A DNA stretch of 64,000 nt, from the NCBI RefSeq assembly GCF_031010175.1, contig NZ_JAUAMB010000021.1, positions 19,559-83,558 on the forward strand, given 5' to 3'. Of the stretch, positions 9,372 through 18,444 are shown piece by piece. The position numbers and the translations under genes are program-made. Every line of letters begins with the position of its first letter. The first letter of the stretch is position 1. The notes under the pieces are model-generated. The model saw only the letters and a list, made by a program, of their open reading frames with translations. It had not been told where the DNA came from and made no database searches. This DNA comes from Halomonas sp. SpR1. Its GTDB lineage: Bacteria > Pseudomonadota > Gammaproteobacteria > Pseudomonadales > Halomonadaceae.

Positions 9372-10262
9372 TTACTCCGTCGAACGAATAAAGGCTTCAA
9401 CGGCAGGAGATAAATGGCGGTAACCCAACACGAGATCGAAGTGAGCTTCCGAACCCGGTAACGAACGATAACAGATTCGGTCTGCCTGAAAGCCACGCAT
9501 GCTTTCGGGAACAACGGAGACGCCGCCTTCGACGGCGACCAGAGACAGCACCGCATGCATCCCGTATGCCTCTTGCTCCACCCTGGGTACAAAGCCTGCA
9601 TTGGCACAAAGGCGGATAACCTGCAGATGAAAACCGCGTCCTTCCACCATCGGCCAGAGGATGAACGGTGCCTCAGAGAGGTCGGCGAGCGTAAGCGTTG
9701 GCCGACTACACAGAGGATGATCTTTCGGGATAGCCATGCACAAGCGGTCACTATCGAAGTGTGTTTGCTCGATATCTTCAGCCTTCGCAAGCGGTGGGAT
9801 CAAAACGCCCACATCCAGTGTTTCGTCACGTAACGCATCAATTTGTGCAGCCGTCGTGGCCTCGCGTAGCTCAAGACGAACCTCCGGATGGCTTGTCCGA
9901 AACTCACGAATGACATCGGGCAGTCGCCCATAAAGCGAACTTCCCACATAGCCCAGGCGCACTAAACCTGATCTGCCTGCCGCGACATCTTGTGTCGCGG
10001 TGACCGCTTGTTCTGCTCGTCGAAGGGTTTCGTAGGCTTCCTCAAGGAATCGCTTGCCCGCAGGGGTCAAGCCAAGAACACGGTTGCCGCGTTCTATGAG
10101 AGTGATATTGATATCGCCCTCCAGCTTGCGGATCGCACTGGTAAGCGGGGGCTGCGACATATTCAAGCGCGCAGCAGCACGGTGAAAGTGTAACTCTTCC
10201 GCCACAGCAACGAACTGCTCCATGGCGCGCAAAGTAATACGAGCTTTGGTGTCTGGTGTCAT
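9372..10262 (-). CDS. LysR family transcriptional regulator
   Basis: Regulator of 296 residues with an N-terminal winged helix (FVAVAEELHFHRAAARLNMSQPPLTSAIRKLE, about residues 12-44) and a full effector-binding domain. The SQPPLTSAI recognition helix is typical of the CbbR/BenM/CatM side of the family. It is divergent from the SDR/SMP-30 pair beginning at 10406, with about 143 bp of very AT-rich DNA between, so it probably controls that pair in response to an intermediate of its pathway. Confidence 0.9.
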   Translation of the reverse strand: MTPDTKARITLRAMEQFVAVAEELHFHRAAARLNMSQPPLTSAIRKLEGDINITLIERGNRVLGLTPAGKRFLEEAYETLRRAEQAVTATQDVAAGRSGLVRLGYVGSSLYGRLPDVIREFRTSHPEVRLELREATTAAQIDALRDETLDVGVLIPPLAKAEDIEQTHFDSDRLCMAIPKDHPLCSRPTLTLADLSEAPFILWPMVEGRGFHLQVIRLCANAGFVPRVEQEAYGMHAVLSLVAVEGGVSVVPESMRGFQADRICYRSLPGSEAHFDLVLGYRHLSPAVEAFIRSTE

Positions 10263-10405
10263 GCTGCAACTCTGGATATATCGCTAGTTACTTGATACTT
10301 TAATGATATTAAAAATGTATCGCGCCTCTATATTATTAGTATTTTATATATTGCTTTGCCCATTTCACACTTTCTGCTCGTGTTCTTAAAAAACTGGAGT
10401 GTGAA

Positions 10406-11272
10406 ATGGTGAACTTTGAAGGGCAGGTGGTACTAATTACCGGAGCAGGTCGTGGGCTGGGTTTAGCGTATGCTCGGTGTGTTGCACGCTTGGGGGCAAC
10501 GGTGTTGCTTCAGGATAATGGTGCCAATTCTGCGGGGGATGGAGCTGATCCACGGGTGGCGGAGCAAGCCGCCGAGCAGCTTCGGTTGGAAGGTTTGGAT
10601 GCAAGGGCCGTGTCAGCAGATATTGGAACGCGAGAAGGCTGCCATGCACTCATACGCACTGTTCTGGCCAGCAACGGACGATTGGATGCGCTGATTCACA
10701 ATGCAGGGTGGGTCGCCTACGACAACATTGACGCGATAGAGGAGAGCACCTTCGATCACATGATGGCCATCGCCGCCAAGGCCCCGCTTTGGCTGGCACA
10801 GGCGGCTTGGCCTGCGATGAAAAGCGCGGGCTATGGCCGCATCGTCATGACCACGTCTTGTCGGGCGCTCTTTCCACAGTATGTTCAGAACGGGCTGGCT
10901 TCCTACGCCGCTGCCAAGCTGGCAGTGGTGGGAATCATGAATGTACTGGCTGCCGAAGGCCAACAGCAGGGGATTATCGTCAATGCGGTTTCCCCCGTTG
11001 CCAAGACACGCATGTGGGGAGTAGAGGGAGAGCCAGACGAACTACGGCCCTCCGATGTTGCGCCAGGCGTGGCGTTTCTTGCCTCTTCACAATGCACAGA
11101 AGGTGGCTGGATACTGCGTGCCGCGAACGGGCAGTATCATGCCACCAGGGCGATGGAGGCCGAGGGAGTGGACTATCCGCGTGATCTGCGTGCAGCCACT
11201 GCCTCAACAGCGGATGAGATAGCGTCGAACTGGCCGCGGATCGCTGTTCCTAGTGTGGAGCCCCGTTCATGA
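10406..11272 (+). CDS. SDR family NAD(P)-dependent oxidoreductase
   Basis: Short-chain dehydrogenase of 288 residues. The dinucleotide-binding glycine motif TGAGRGLG is at residues 12-19, the structural HNAG near 97-100, and the catalytic tetrad is completed by Ser in TTSC and by SYAAAK. The family is usually about 250 residues; the extra C-terminal 30-40 residues are seen in the larger 'classical' members acting on sugars or hydroxyacyl compounds. The last codons overlap the next gene by 4 bp, so dehydrogenase and lactonase are made together, as expected for oxidation of a sugar or cyclic alcohol to a lactone that is then opened. The substrate is unknown. Confidence 0.88.
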   Translation: MVNFEGQVVLITGAGRGLGLAYARCVARLGATVLLQDNGANSAGDGADPRVAEQAAEQLRLEGLDARAVSADIGTREGCHALIRTVLASNGRLDALIHNAGWVAYDNIDAIEESTFDHMMAIAAKAPLWLAQAAWPAMKSAGYGRIVMTTSCRALFPQYVQNGLASYAAAKLAVVGIMNVLAAEGQQQGIIVNAVSPVAKTRMWGVEGEPDELRPSDVAPGVAFLASSQCTEGGWILRAANGQYHATRAMEAEGVDYPRDLRAATASTADEIASNWPRIAVPSVEPRS

Positions 11273-12114
11273 ACGGGGTGGCCGTGGCCTTTGCCAGCCA
11301 AGCCGTGCTGGGAGAGTCGCCGGTATGGAGCGCTTCCACCCATCGGCTGTTATGGGTAGATACCCTGGGCGCCTCACTCAATCTATTCGACCCCATAACA
11401 GGCAAAAATGATGCCTATGTGATGCCCAGCCCATTAGGCTTTGTCGCGGAGACTCCGGCAGGCCAGTGGATCATCGGCAGCGGTTGCCATGTTGAGAGTG
11501 TTAGTCGGTCAGGTGAGAGGCAGCGAATAGCGACCGCGCCGCATAATAAAGCAGTGTATCGCTTCAATGATGCCAGCCTCGACCCGTTCGGCCGCCTGTG
11601 GGTGGGCCTGATGAACGAAGCGCTCACCGAGGGCTCGGGCTACCTCTACCGGCTTGATCCTGACGGCACGTGGCACACGGTCGATTCGGGATTCACGCTC
11701 ATCAATGGCATCGACTGGAGCCGTGATAGGAGCACGCTCTACGTCACAGACTCCCGCAAAGGTGTCATCTACGCCTATGATCACGACTCCTTGTCCGGTG
11801 AGGTTAGAAATCGACGTTCTTTGATCAGCATAAGCCCAGATAAAGGTAAACCTGATGGGCTGACGGTTGATCGAGAGGGCTTCTTACTCAGTGTGCTCTT
11901 CGATGGTGCTGCTATCGCGCGGATATCTCCAGAAGGGAATACTGCCAGTACGATAGCGCTCCCCGTTCCACGCCCAACGAGCTGTGCCTTTGATGCGACA
12001 GGCCAATACCTCTTCGTCACTTCAGCACGGCTGGGTTTGTCCAAAAGCGAGATAGCAAGCGCGCCCGCATCGGGGGCGCTGCTTCGAATTGACTATCAGC
12101 AGGTGACGGGATGA
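11269..12114 (+). CDS. SMP-30/gluconolactonase family protein
   Basis: Six-bladed beta-propeller lactonase of 281 residues. The start (AVLGESPVWSASTHRLLWVD) contains the metal-binding Glu of the family, and the blade motifs NDASLDPFGRLWVG, TLINGIDWSRDRSTLYVTDS and KPDGLTVDREG carry the Asn and Asp ligands. It is cytosolic (no signal peptide). ATG 11269 overlaps the upstream SDR stop (ATGA), which fixes the start. It probably hydrolyses the lactone produced by the SDR enzyme; which lactone cannot be told. Confidence 0.87.
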   Translation: MNGVAVAFASQAVLGESPVWSASTHRLLWVDTLGASLNLFDPITGKNDAYVMPSPLGFVAETPAGQWIIGSGCHVESVSRSGERQRIATAPHNKAVYRFNDASLDPFGRLWVGLMNEALTEGSGYLYRLDPDGTWHTVDSGFTLINGIDWSRDRSTLYVTDSRKGVIYAYDHDSLSGEVRNRRSLISISPDKGKPDGLTVDREGFLLSVLFDGAAIARISPEGNTASTIALPVPRPTSCAFDATGQYLFVTSARLGLSKSEIASAPASGALLRIDYQQVTG

Positions 12115-12248
12115 ATTGTCGACTAACCTTCATTCAATAATGTGAAGGTCGCAGGTACGCGTTGCCCTAGAGAGCATTGCGCATCGTCTGCCTCTCATTT
12201 AGCGGTCATGAGCACTGTTCAAAGGTGCGCATCATCATGGGGAACACA

Positions 12249-13298
12249 ATGACAAAACAAAAACTGATCCTGCTATTTGATGGAACGTGGAACGACCCTG
12301 AAGACCAAACCAATGTTTATCGTATTACCCGACTGATCCATGATGACGATGGCGGTATCAGGCAACGGTTCTATTACAACCCCGGAGTAGGGACATCCAA
12401 GTTTCAGCGCTTTACCGGCGGAGCCTTCGGTTATGGGCTGAGCAAAAACCTTCGGGAAGGCTATGACTGGCTGGCCAGGCGTTACAGTGAAGGCGATGAG
12501 ATCTGGATATTCGGGTTCAGCCGCGGTGCCTACACCGCCAGAAGTCTGGTGGGGCTGATTCGTAAATGCGGGCTAGTGCATGTCGTCACGCCAGGGTTGC
12601 TCGATAAGGCCGAAAGTATTTATCGAAACCGCGATTTGCACCCCGATTCTGAGGTGTGCACAGGGTTCAAGGAGAGCTTCAGCCGCCAGCCCAGGATTCA
12701 TTTCATTGGTGTGTGGGATACCGTTGGCGCGCTGGGCGTGCCCGGAACCAACCTGTTCAAAAGCAAATACGACTGGCACGATACCGAGCTTTCCAGCATT
12801 GTCGACCATGCCTATCAAGCGGTGGCGCTGGACGAACACCGGTCGACCTACAACGTATCGCTCTGGACGAGCAAGGATGGCAAGCAGAAGACGGGCAACC
12901 GCAACGTCGAGCAGCGTTGGTTCATCGGTGCCCACGCCAATGTAGGCGGCGGCTATGGCACTGACGACACACTGGCCGATCTATCGCTGAGCTGGATGTT
13001 AGCCAAGGCGCAAAAAGCAGGCCTAAAAGTGGCACCCTTTGATGTTGTTGAGGATGCCTGGAAGACAGCACCAAAAGACTCGTTTACCGATTTTCTGAAG
13101 GGGTTTTACGCCAGATACAAACGCCTTGGAAATACCACTGACGGCCGATTTTACCGACAATATTCAGAAGGAATGCCAGGGCAGCGTGCGGTGAATATTT
13201 CAGTCGATGCGAGTGTATGGAAGCGCTGGGCCGATACAACGTGTGAGTACCGGCCACGTACCTTGACTGATGTCCCCCTTTCCCCACCGGATAAGTAG
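12249..13298 (+). CDS. DUF2235 domain hydrolase
   Basis: Alpha/beta-hydrolase-like protein of 349 residues from this start. It begins KLILLFDGTWNDPEDQTNVYR, the signature of DUF2235, and has the nucleophile elbow GFSRG with Ser91. Later TVGALGVPG and the DEHRSTY and GAHANVGGGY segments supply the conserved acid and His positions. DUF2235 includes the Tle1 phospholipase effectors of type VI secretion, but no VgrG, PAAR or immunity gene is nearby, so this looks like a free-standing cytosolic member. I chose ATG 12249 because GGGGA lies 5-6 bases before it; ATG 12237 is also possible. Confidence 0.8.
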   Translation: MTKQKLILLFDGTWNDPEDQTNVYRITRLIHDDDGGIRQRFYYNPGVGTSKFQRFTGGAFGYGLSKNLREGYDWLARRYSEGDEIWIFGFSRGAYTARSLVGLIRKCGLVHVVTPGLLDKAESIYRNRDLHPDSEVCTGFKESFSRQPRIHFIGVWDTVGALGVPGTNLFKSKYDWHDTELSSIVDHAYQAVALDEHRSTYNVSLWTSKDGKQKTGNRNVEQRWFIGAHANVGGGYGTDDTLADLSLSWMLAKAQKAGLKVAPFDVVEDAWKTAPKDSFTDFLKGFYARYKRLGNTTDGRFYRQYSEGMPGQRAVNISVDASVWKRWADTTCEYRPRTLTDVPLSPPDK

Positions 13299-13312
13299 GC
13301 GGGCGGGCACTT

Positions 13313-13681
13313 TTGATTGGCATGGGCAGCCTTCAGGTTAGCACCCACCCCAGTCACTCCTCTTACGCCGCCGCCCAACAAGCGGACGTTTACCTAGCCA
13401 GCGCGCTGATCTCCCCAAGCGGTTACGCCAAAGATGCTGAGCTATTCGCCGCCATTGCCCAACGTCACCAACTGCCGGTACTGCTCGCTAACCACGTTTC
13501 CAGCACGGGCGGCTGGCAAACCTGCGGCAACAGCGGTAGCTGGAACGCAGCGGGGGAGCTAACCGTGAAAGCTAATAGCACGCAGTCTAGTCTAGTGCTG
13601 TGTCACGTTAACCAAGGTGCCATAAGCAGTAGCATGGAAGTGATGACTGACCTAGATCACGAAGTGGCCACTATCGACTAA
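13313..13681 (+). pseudogene. carbon-nitrogen hydrolase C-terminal fragment
   Basis: The frame encodes the C-terminal 120 or so residues of a nitrilase-superfamily amidohydrolase: ADVYLASALISPSGY, then LPVLLANHVSSTGGWQTCGN and GSWNAAGEL. The family is about 250-270 residues with a Glu-Lys-Cys triad; the Glu and Lys half is missing and no start with a good ribosome site exists. It begins only about 15 bp after the DUF2235 stop, so the 5' half was probably deleted in the event that joined these two sequences. Confidence 0.75.
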
Positions 13682-13764
13682 AAACTAAGTATTCAAAGTA
13701 GGCTTAATCTAAATGAAGTGCTAGTCTCGAAGTATTAGAGCGAAAACGCCGCAGGGAATTGACG

Positions 13765-14085
13765 ATGCAGAATACCCGCATAACGCTTCATCCAAGCAAG
13801 CAGCGCATACAGGTGCAGGTTGATGGCATTCTGTTAGCCGACTCCACCAATACGCTTGAACTCCGCGAACACGGCTACCCGCCACGCCACTACTTCCCAC
13901 GCGAAGACGTGCGGGTGGACTTACGAACCGTTTCAGAAACCACCACTTATTGCCCATTTAAAGGGCATACAGTGTATTTTTCGATGGATGAAGGTCGAGA
14001 TATGGCTTGTAGTTATGAGGAGCCGATTGAGGGTATGGAGCCTCTAGCGGGTAGGGTGGCTTTTTATGAAGAAGTGCGCGAATGA
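13765..14085 (+). CDS. DUF427 domain-containing protein
   Basis: Small cytosolic protein of 106 residues covering one DUF427 domain, a compact beta-fold of unknown function. Conserved features are visible: RIQVQVDGILLADST, the PPRHYFPREDV segment near residue 45 and TTYCPFKGHTVYF near residue 65. The ATG at 13765 is preferred over TTG 13759 because CAGGGAA lies 7-12 bases before it. It is the last GC-rich chromosomal gene before the AT-rich island begins. Confidence 0.85.
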   Translation: MQNTRITLHPSKQRIQVQVDGILLADSTNTLELREHGYPPRHYFPREDVRVDLRTVSETTTYCPFKGHTVYFSMDEGRDMACSYEEPIEGMEPLAGRVAFYEEVRE

Positions 14086-14313
14086 CTCTTCTCTGCCCAC
14101 AGCGAACATGCTGGCAAAGGCAGCGTGTGCGCTCACTCGTATTATGCCGCACACACGATGATCTGTGCTATACAGCCTATTTTCAATTCATTTCCATTAA
14201 TGGGATGACGGCATGCGCGGTCAAGTAAGAAAAGGCGCGTGCTACCTAATATCTGTTAGCTTATCGAGCTGTGTTTCGAGATAAACAAAAAAAATAGTTA
14301 AAAGGATGTTGTA

Positions 14314-16137
14314 GTGATAAATGAGTTGGAAATATCTGAAGGGGCATATTTCTATAGAATAAAGCCAAATAAAAGGCTCTCTAACACGGCTATATCTAAG
14401 ATATTTATAGGTTTGTCAAAAGATAGGATGACCAGAAGCGTTACGCTGCAAAATATTAGAGATGAAGTTATCATAAACGGTCACCCTTCAAAGCTATCAA
14501 TTTGCGTATTCAAGATAAAGTCGAAACCTAGTTTCTTTAAAAACTATATCGAAGGCGAACACGAGATAAAGTTTTGCTACGTTCTTATTTTTGAATATAG
14601 AGACTACATAGTCATAAGCAAAAAAAACGTATCATCTTCATCTGATCTTGATGTATATCTTGACGATGTGGATTACTCAACACTGTCAAGGCTATACGCC
14701 GATAGCGACTCCAATTTCCACAAATTGGCACTCGATAACCTTGATGTGTCTGATTCTGCTATAAGAAGTAAATCCGTAGAAGCTAGAGCCCTTGAGGATT
14801 CATATTCTACTTTTGGAGCTAATAACTACGCAGTGAAAAATATGCGTATAACTTCCAGAGGTCACCTGTATAGTTTAACCCTAAGCACGGCTAGAATTAA
14901 TAGACACAGTGGAAAGGTGAGCATTCAAGTGCTTAGAGAGTGGATGGCAGAGGTGTGCGATGATATTGAAAACTTTTCTGCAACAAGCAGTTTTATGGAC
15001 AGCTTTGCGCTTCCTATTAGCTTTGAAGATAGAATTAAATCTCTAACGCCAAATGGACTTCTGTTGAAACTTAACTCTCTGGTTGATGCGTCTAATGACG
15101 AGGTCTTAGTTCGATCATATTTAAAGGTGGGTGTTAAAGATGTTGATTTAGAGCTGGGAAGGTATATTTCGAAATACGATCAAGTTCTTGATATTGAAGC
15201 AGACAAAGATAAATATGTTGCTATATCCTCCAAGAATAAACATCTCTTTAATCTAGTCAGAATTGAAATAAAGATATTAAAGAAGTCTATAAAGATAAAG
15301 TCGGATGCTTTTAGATCGATATATCTTGAATTCTCTAGTGGTGAAGTTCAATCCTTAGAAGAATATATAAATAAAAATAACTGCTTTGTCATCACGTTCG
15401 ATAATCCCGAAGTAGCATACAATTCAAAAAAACTTTTTGAAAATACTCAGCTATTGTCAAATATCAGTTCATTTATGACTGTTTTTGAGCCATGTGACGA
15501 GTTAAGTGGCGTAAGCTCTGAAAAAGGAAAATTTAGTACGGCTAGCGTTAGCTTTAGTCCTTGTTCGATCTTTAACAAGGTAGAGAGCGTAATTGATATA
15601 AGTTCTACATATTTATTTTTGGACGATCTCGGCAATGAATGGGCAGACCATATTGCACTGTCTGATGGAATAATTGAATTCTATCATTCCAAGTCTGGCG
15701 CTGAAGGTCTCTCAGCATCGAAGTTTCAGGACGTAGTCGGACAAGCACAGAAAAACTTAGGTAACCTTGTGCCTCCCCAACATAGAATCGACGCAAAGAA
15801 AATATTATGGAGTCGAACGTATATAGCAAAAGTTGGGAAGAATCAGAGTGTAAGTACTAATATCCAGCGGCTTCGGAAATCACCAGCAGGTTGTACTATT
15901 GATGACGGTCTTGAGTTTTATAAACAACAAACACGTAAACCTAATTTAAGAAAAATTGTTTACTTGGTCGTTAACTTTATTTCAAAATTAAGGCTTGAAG
16001 ATAATCTAACAGCTCTGCAATCAGGAGGCCAAGTAGAAAGGCGTAATGAAGTAGTGCAAATACTATGGTTTATTTCATCACTAATCTCTTCCTGCAAAGA
16101 GCAAGGCACTGAAATTAAGATAATTTGCTTGAGGTAA
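14314..16137 (+). CDS. unrecognised 607-residue protein with nuclease-like C-terminus (candidate defence gene)
   Basis: I do not recognise the family as a whole. The protein is 607 residues, soluble (no signal or membrane helix), Lys/Ser/Ile-rich and encoded by markedly AT-rich DNA. The C-terminal part holds D437-DLGNEWAD445, then a strand ending in F-Y-H-S-K460, then SASKFQDVVGQAQKNLGNL (Q477, K480). An acidic residue, a hydrophobic strand with x-x-K and a following helix with Q/K is the layout of PD-(D/E)XK endonucleases, and I recall similar 'H-x-K ... SAS ... DVV-Q-KNL' strings in nuclease-like defence proteins. The first 400 residues give no domain call. GTG start with AAAAGGA 8 bases upstream. 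It lies 310 bp before a Gabija-like pair and may be a separate system or a third partner. Confidence 0.6.
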   Translation: MINELEISEGAYFYRIKPNKRLSNTAISKIFIGLSKDRMTRSVTLQNIRDEVIINGHPSKLSICVFKIKSKPSFFKNYIEGEHEIKFCYVLIFEYRDYIVISKKNVSSSSDLDVYLDDVDYSTLSRLYADSDSNFHKLALDNLDVSDSAIRSKSVEARALEDSYSTFGANNYAVKNMRITSRGHLYSLTLSTARINRHSGKVSIQVLREWMAEVCDDIENFSATSSFMDSFALPISFEDRIKSLTPNGLLLKLNSLVDASNDEVLVRSYLKVGVKDVDLELGRYISKYDQVLDIEADKDKYVAISSKNKHLFNLVRIEIKILKKSIKIKSDAFRSIYLEFSSGEVQSLEEYINKNNCFVITFDNPEVAYNSKKLFENTQLLSNISSFMTVFEPCDELSGVSSEKGKFSTASVSFSPCSIFNKVESVIDISSTYLFLDDLGNEWADHIALSDGIIEFYHSKSGAEGLSASKFQDVVGQAQKNLGNLVPPQHRIDAKKILWSRTYIAKVGKNQSVSTNIQRLRKSPAGCTIDDGLEFYKQQTRKPNLRKIVYLVVNFISKLRLEDNLTALQSGGQVERRNEVVQILWFISSLISSCKEQGTEIKIICLR

Positions 16138-16141
16138 AAAA

Positions 16142-16243
16142 CTAACAAGCACGTGTAATCTGACCTTCGGCCACTGTCACCTTTTTTGCGTTTAGCTGCA
16201 TAAATGGCGCCAGTAGGTTCCGGCAGCTGAAGCGTTCGTTAGC
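16142..16243 (+). repeat. attC-like inverted-repeat region
   Basis: Starts 5 bases after the stop of the 607-residue gene with CTAACAAGCAC and ends with AAGCGTTCGTTAGCC; the outer ends pair (CTAAC with GTTAG plus several further bases) and an inner perfect 6-bp pair AGCTGC/GCAGCT lies at about 16193-16228. The outline recalls an integron attC site, but the core GTTAGCC departs from the GTTRRRY consensus and no integrase gene is in the window. Could equally be a weak hairpin with no such role. Confidence 0.3.
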
Positions 16244-16446
16244 CATAATAGTCTAGAGCAGCCATGGAAATTTTCGTAATACGATTAAACTCAGATTTGC
16301 GGAATCAGAAGCCTAACTTGAGATGCCCTACTATAGCTGAATATAACAAGAAAACTTCATGATGAATGTATTTCTTAAAGCAGCTAGTTTCCTGAACGAA
16401 TCTGGGGTAGGGAATTAGGGTGTCCCTCTTTTTAAAAGGAAAAAAG

Positions 16447-18444
16447 ATGTACATAAGTAAGGTGCGAATACAGAATTTTAGGTTACTTAAAGACACAATG
16501 CTAGATTTAGAGGGTGAGCCAAATAACGAGCTCTCTCTATTGATTGGAAAGAATAACTCGGGCAAGACATCCTTCATTGTTCTGTTTGAGAACTTTTTGA
16601 CATCCAGAAGTTTTTGCTATGATGACTTTCCTATGGGACTGCGTAAAGACATTCTTGAGATTTGTGACGAGACTGATGTTTATTCATTAGCAATAAGACT
16701 ATCCCTTAAGATAGAATATGGCAGGGACGACAACCTTCAGAATCTCTCTGATTTCATTGTGGATCTTGATCCAAAATGTAATACAGTGAAAATTGCATGT
16801 GAAGCAACGATCAACAAATCAAAATTATTAAATGATCTAGAAGCTGTTGATAAAAGAAAAGAGGAGTTCATCAAAAAGAATCTTTCTGATTATATCCAAG
16901 TAAGATACTACATCTTTGATACCTACAATGATTTTGAGGCTGCTCATCGTTCAAACTTAATCAAGAAAGAAGCGTCCGATGTAAATAATCTGATCAATCT
17001 GAAGATAATTCAAGCGAACAGAAATGTTACAAGTTCAGATGCAACTCCTCAAGATAGAAGAATACTTTCACACTTAACAACGAGGTTCTATAACAGTAAA
17101 GTCAAGATGTCGCATGATGACCTTTACGATATTAATTCATCTATTATAGATGCTGATGTTCAACTAAGCGGCAACTATAAAGCCTTTTTTGAACCATTTC
17201 TTGAAAACGCAAAATCCTTTCTTTCGCTTACAGCCTTAAACGTTGTGTCTGATCTTCAGTCAAAGGAAGTCATGGCAAGCCATTCCAAAATCACCTATGG
17301 CAAAGATGATGCTGAACTTCCTGAACACCTGAACGGTTTAGGATACATGAACATACTTTACCTTCTTCTCAATATAGAGATTGAGAAGTCTGACTTTGAA
17401 GAGAAGGGACGGGATATAAACCTGCTGTTTATTGAAGAGCCTGAAGCTCACACCCATCCACAACTACAGTATATTTTCATTGAGCAAATTTCCAAGATTC
17501 TAAATGGGATTAAGGGGCTTCAAACTTTCATATCGACGCATTCAGCTCATATCGTCAAGAAATGTAACTTCAAGAATATTCGTTACTTTAAAATCCCAAA
17601 GGGTGAAGAGAATGTAGAAATACGAAATTTCTACATAGAGCTACAAGCAAGGTATTCTGATGAGAAGGATGCTGATATTGATAAGGTGGAAAAGGAGCAT
17701 TTCAAATTTCTAAACCAATACTTATCAATCGAGTCCTCAGAACTCTTCTTTGCAGAAAAGATAATCTTCATAGAAGGCACTTCCGAAAAGATGCTTCTTC
17801 CATATTTCATCAATCAGTTTGACGAAGATGGCCTGGGAGATAAAGGGGATACTGCGCTCACGTCTCAAAACATATCAATCCTTGAAGTTGGAGCAAATGC
17901 CAAAGTATTCAAACACTTCCTCGATTTCCTTGAGATAAAGACACTTATCATTACAGATCTAGATACAACCAAGGAGAGTGAGACGGGAAGGAAGACTTAC
18001 AAGGCATGCCCTGCAAAGATTGGCACACATACCAGCAATGCAACCCTACGGCATTACTATAATTCACCGAATTTTGATGAGGAAGGCTTCTCTGCATGGA
18101 TGAGAAGACTAAAAGAGCATAGCCATGATGAACCATCGTCATTGATCAAGATTGCCTATCAGAATGTTGAAGATGGATATCAGGGTAGGAGCTTCGAAGA
18201 GGCATTCGTGAGTGTGAACATGAAAAAAATAGGCAGTAACCTTAACGATGTCGACGGACTTAAAAACAAGGTAAAATTTGATGAGTACAAGTTTGATCCT
18301 GATCAGTTTGTAGATAATATTCTTGATAGTAAAGGGAAGTCTAGTTTTGCTTCATCTTTACTCTACCTTGCTCTCTCAAAAGAAAACCTGAAGTGGAATA
18401 TCCCTTCGTATATTAAGGAGGGCTTAAAGTGGATAGCCAAGTAA
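16447..18444 (+). CDS. OLD-family ATPase/TOPRIM nuclease, GajA-like (Gabija)
   Basis: Putative anti-phage endonuclease of 665 residues. The N-terminal ABC-type ATPase starts YISKVRIQNFRLLKD, with Walker A GKNNSGKT (34-41), Walker B LLFIEEPEAH (E330, E331) and the switch histidine in STHSAH (H365). The C-terminal TOPRIM domain has the metal-binding Glu in IFIEGTSEK (E443) and the DxD pair in ITDLDT (D504, D506). All key residues are present. This ATPase-TOPRIM order is class 2 OLD, the GajA type. It is somewhat longer than the roughly 580-residue Bacillus GajA. ATG 16447 has AAAAGGA 6 bases before it. The end overlaps the helicase gene by 16 bp. AT-rich, so probably acquired. Confidence 0.85.
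   Translation: MYISKVRIQNFRLLKDTMLDLEGEPNNELSLLIGKNNSGKTSFIVLFENFLTSRSFCYDDFPMGLRKDILEICDETDVYSLAIRLSLKIEYGRDDNLQNLSDFIVDLDPKCNTVKIACEATINKSKLLNDLEAVDKRKEEFIKKNLSDYIQVRYYIFDTYNDFEAAHRSNLIKKEASDVNNLINLKIIQANRNVTSSDATPQDRRILSHLTTRFYNSKVKMSHDDLYDINSSIIDADVQLSGNYKAFFEPFLENAKSFLSLTALNVVSDLQSKEVMASHSKITYGKDDAELPEHLNGLGYMNILYLLLNIEIEKSDFEEKGRDINLLFIEEPEAHTHPQLQYIFIEQISKILNGIKGLQTFISTHSAHIVKKCNFKNIRYFKIPKGEENVEIRNFYIELQARYSDEKDADIDKVEKEHFKFLNQYLSIESSELFFAEKIIFIEGTSEKMLLPYFINQFDEDGLGDKGDTALTSQNISILEVGANAKVFKHFLDFLEIKTLIITDLDTTKESETGRKTYKACPAKIGTHTSNATLRHYYNSPNFDEEGFSAWMRRLKEHSHDEPSSLIKIAYQNVEDGYQGRSFEEAFVSVNMKKIGSNLNDVDGLKNKVKFDEYKFDPDQFVDNILDSKGKSSFASSLLYLALSKENLKWNIPSYIKEGLKWIAK

Noticed and set aside
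12249..13298. Type VI secretion effector/immunity locus
   Set aside because: DUF2235 is related to Tle1, but there is no VgrG, PAAR, adaptor or immunity gene nearby.
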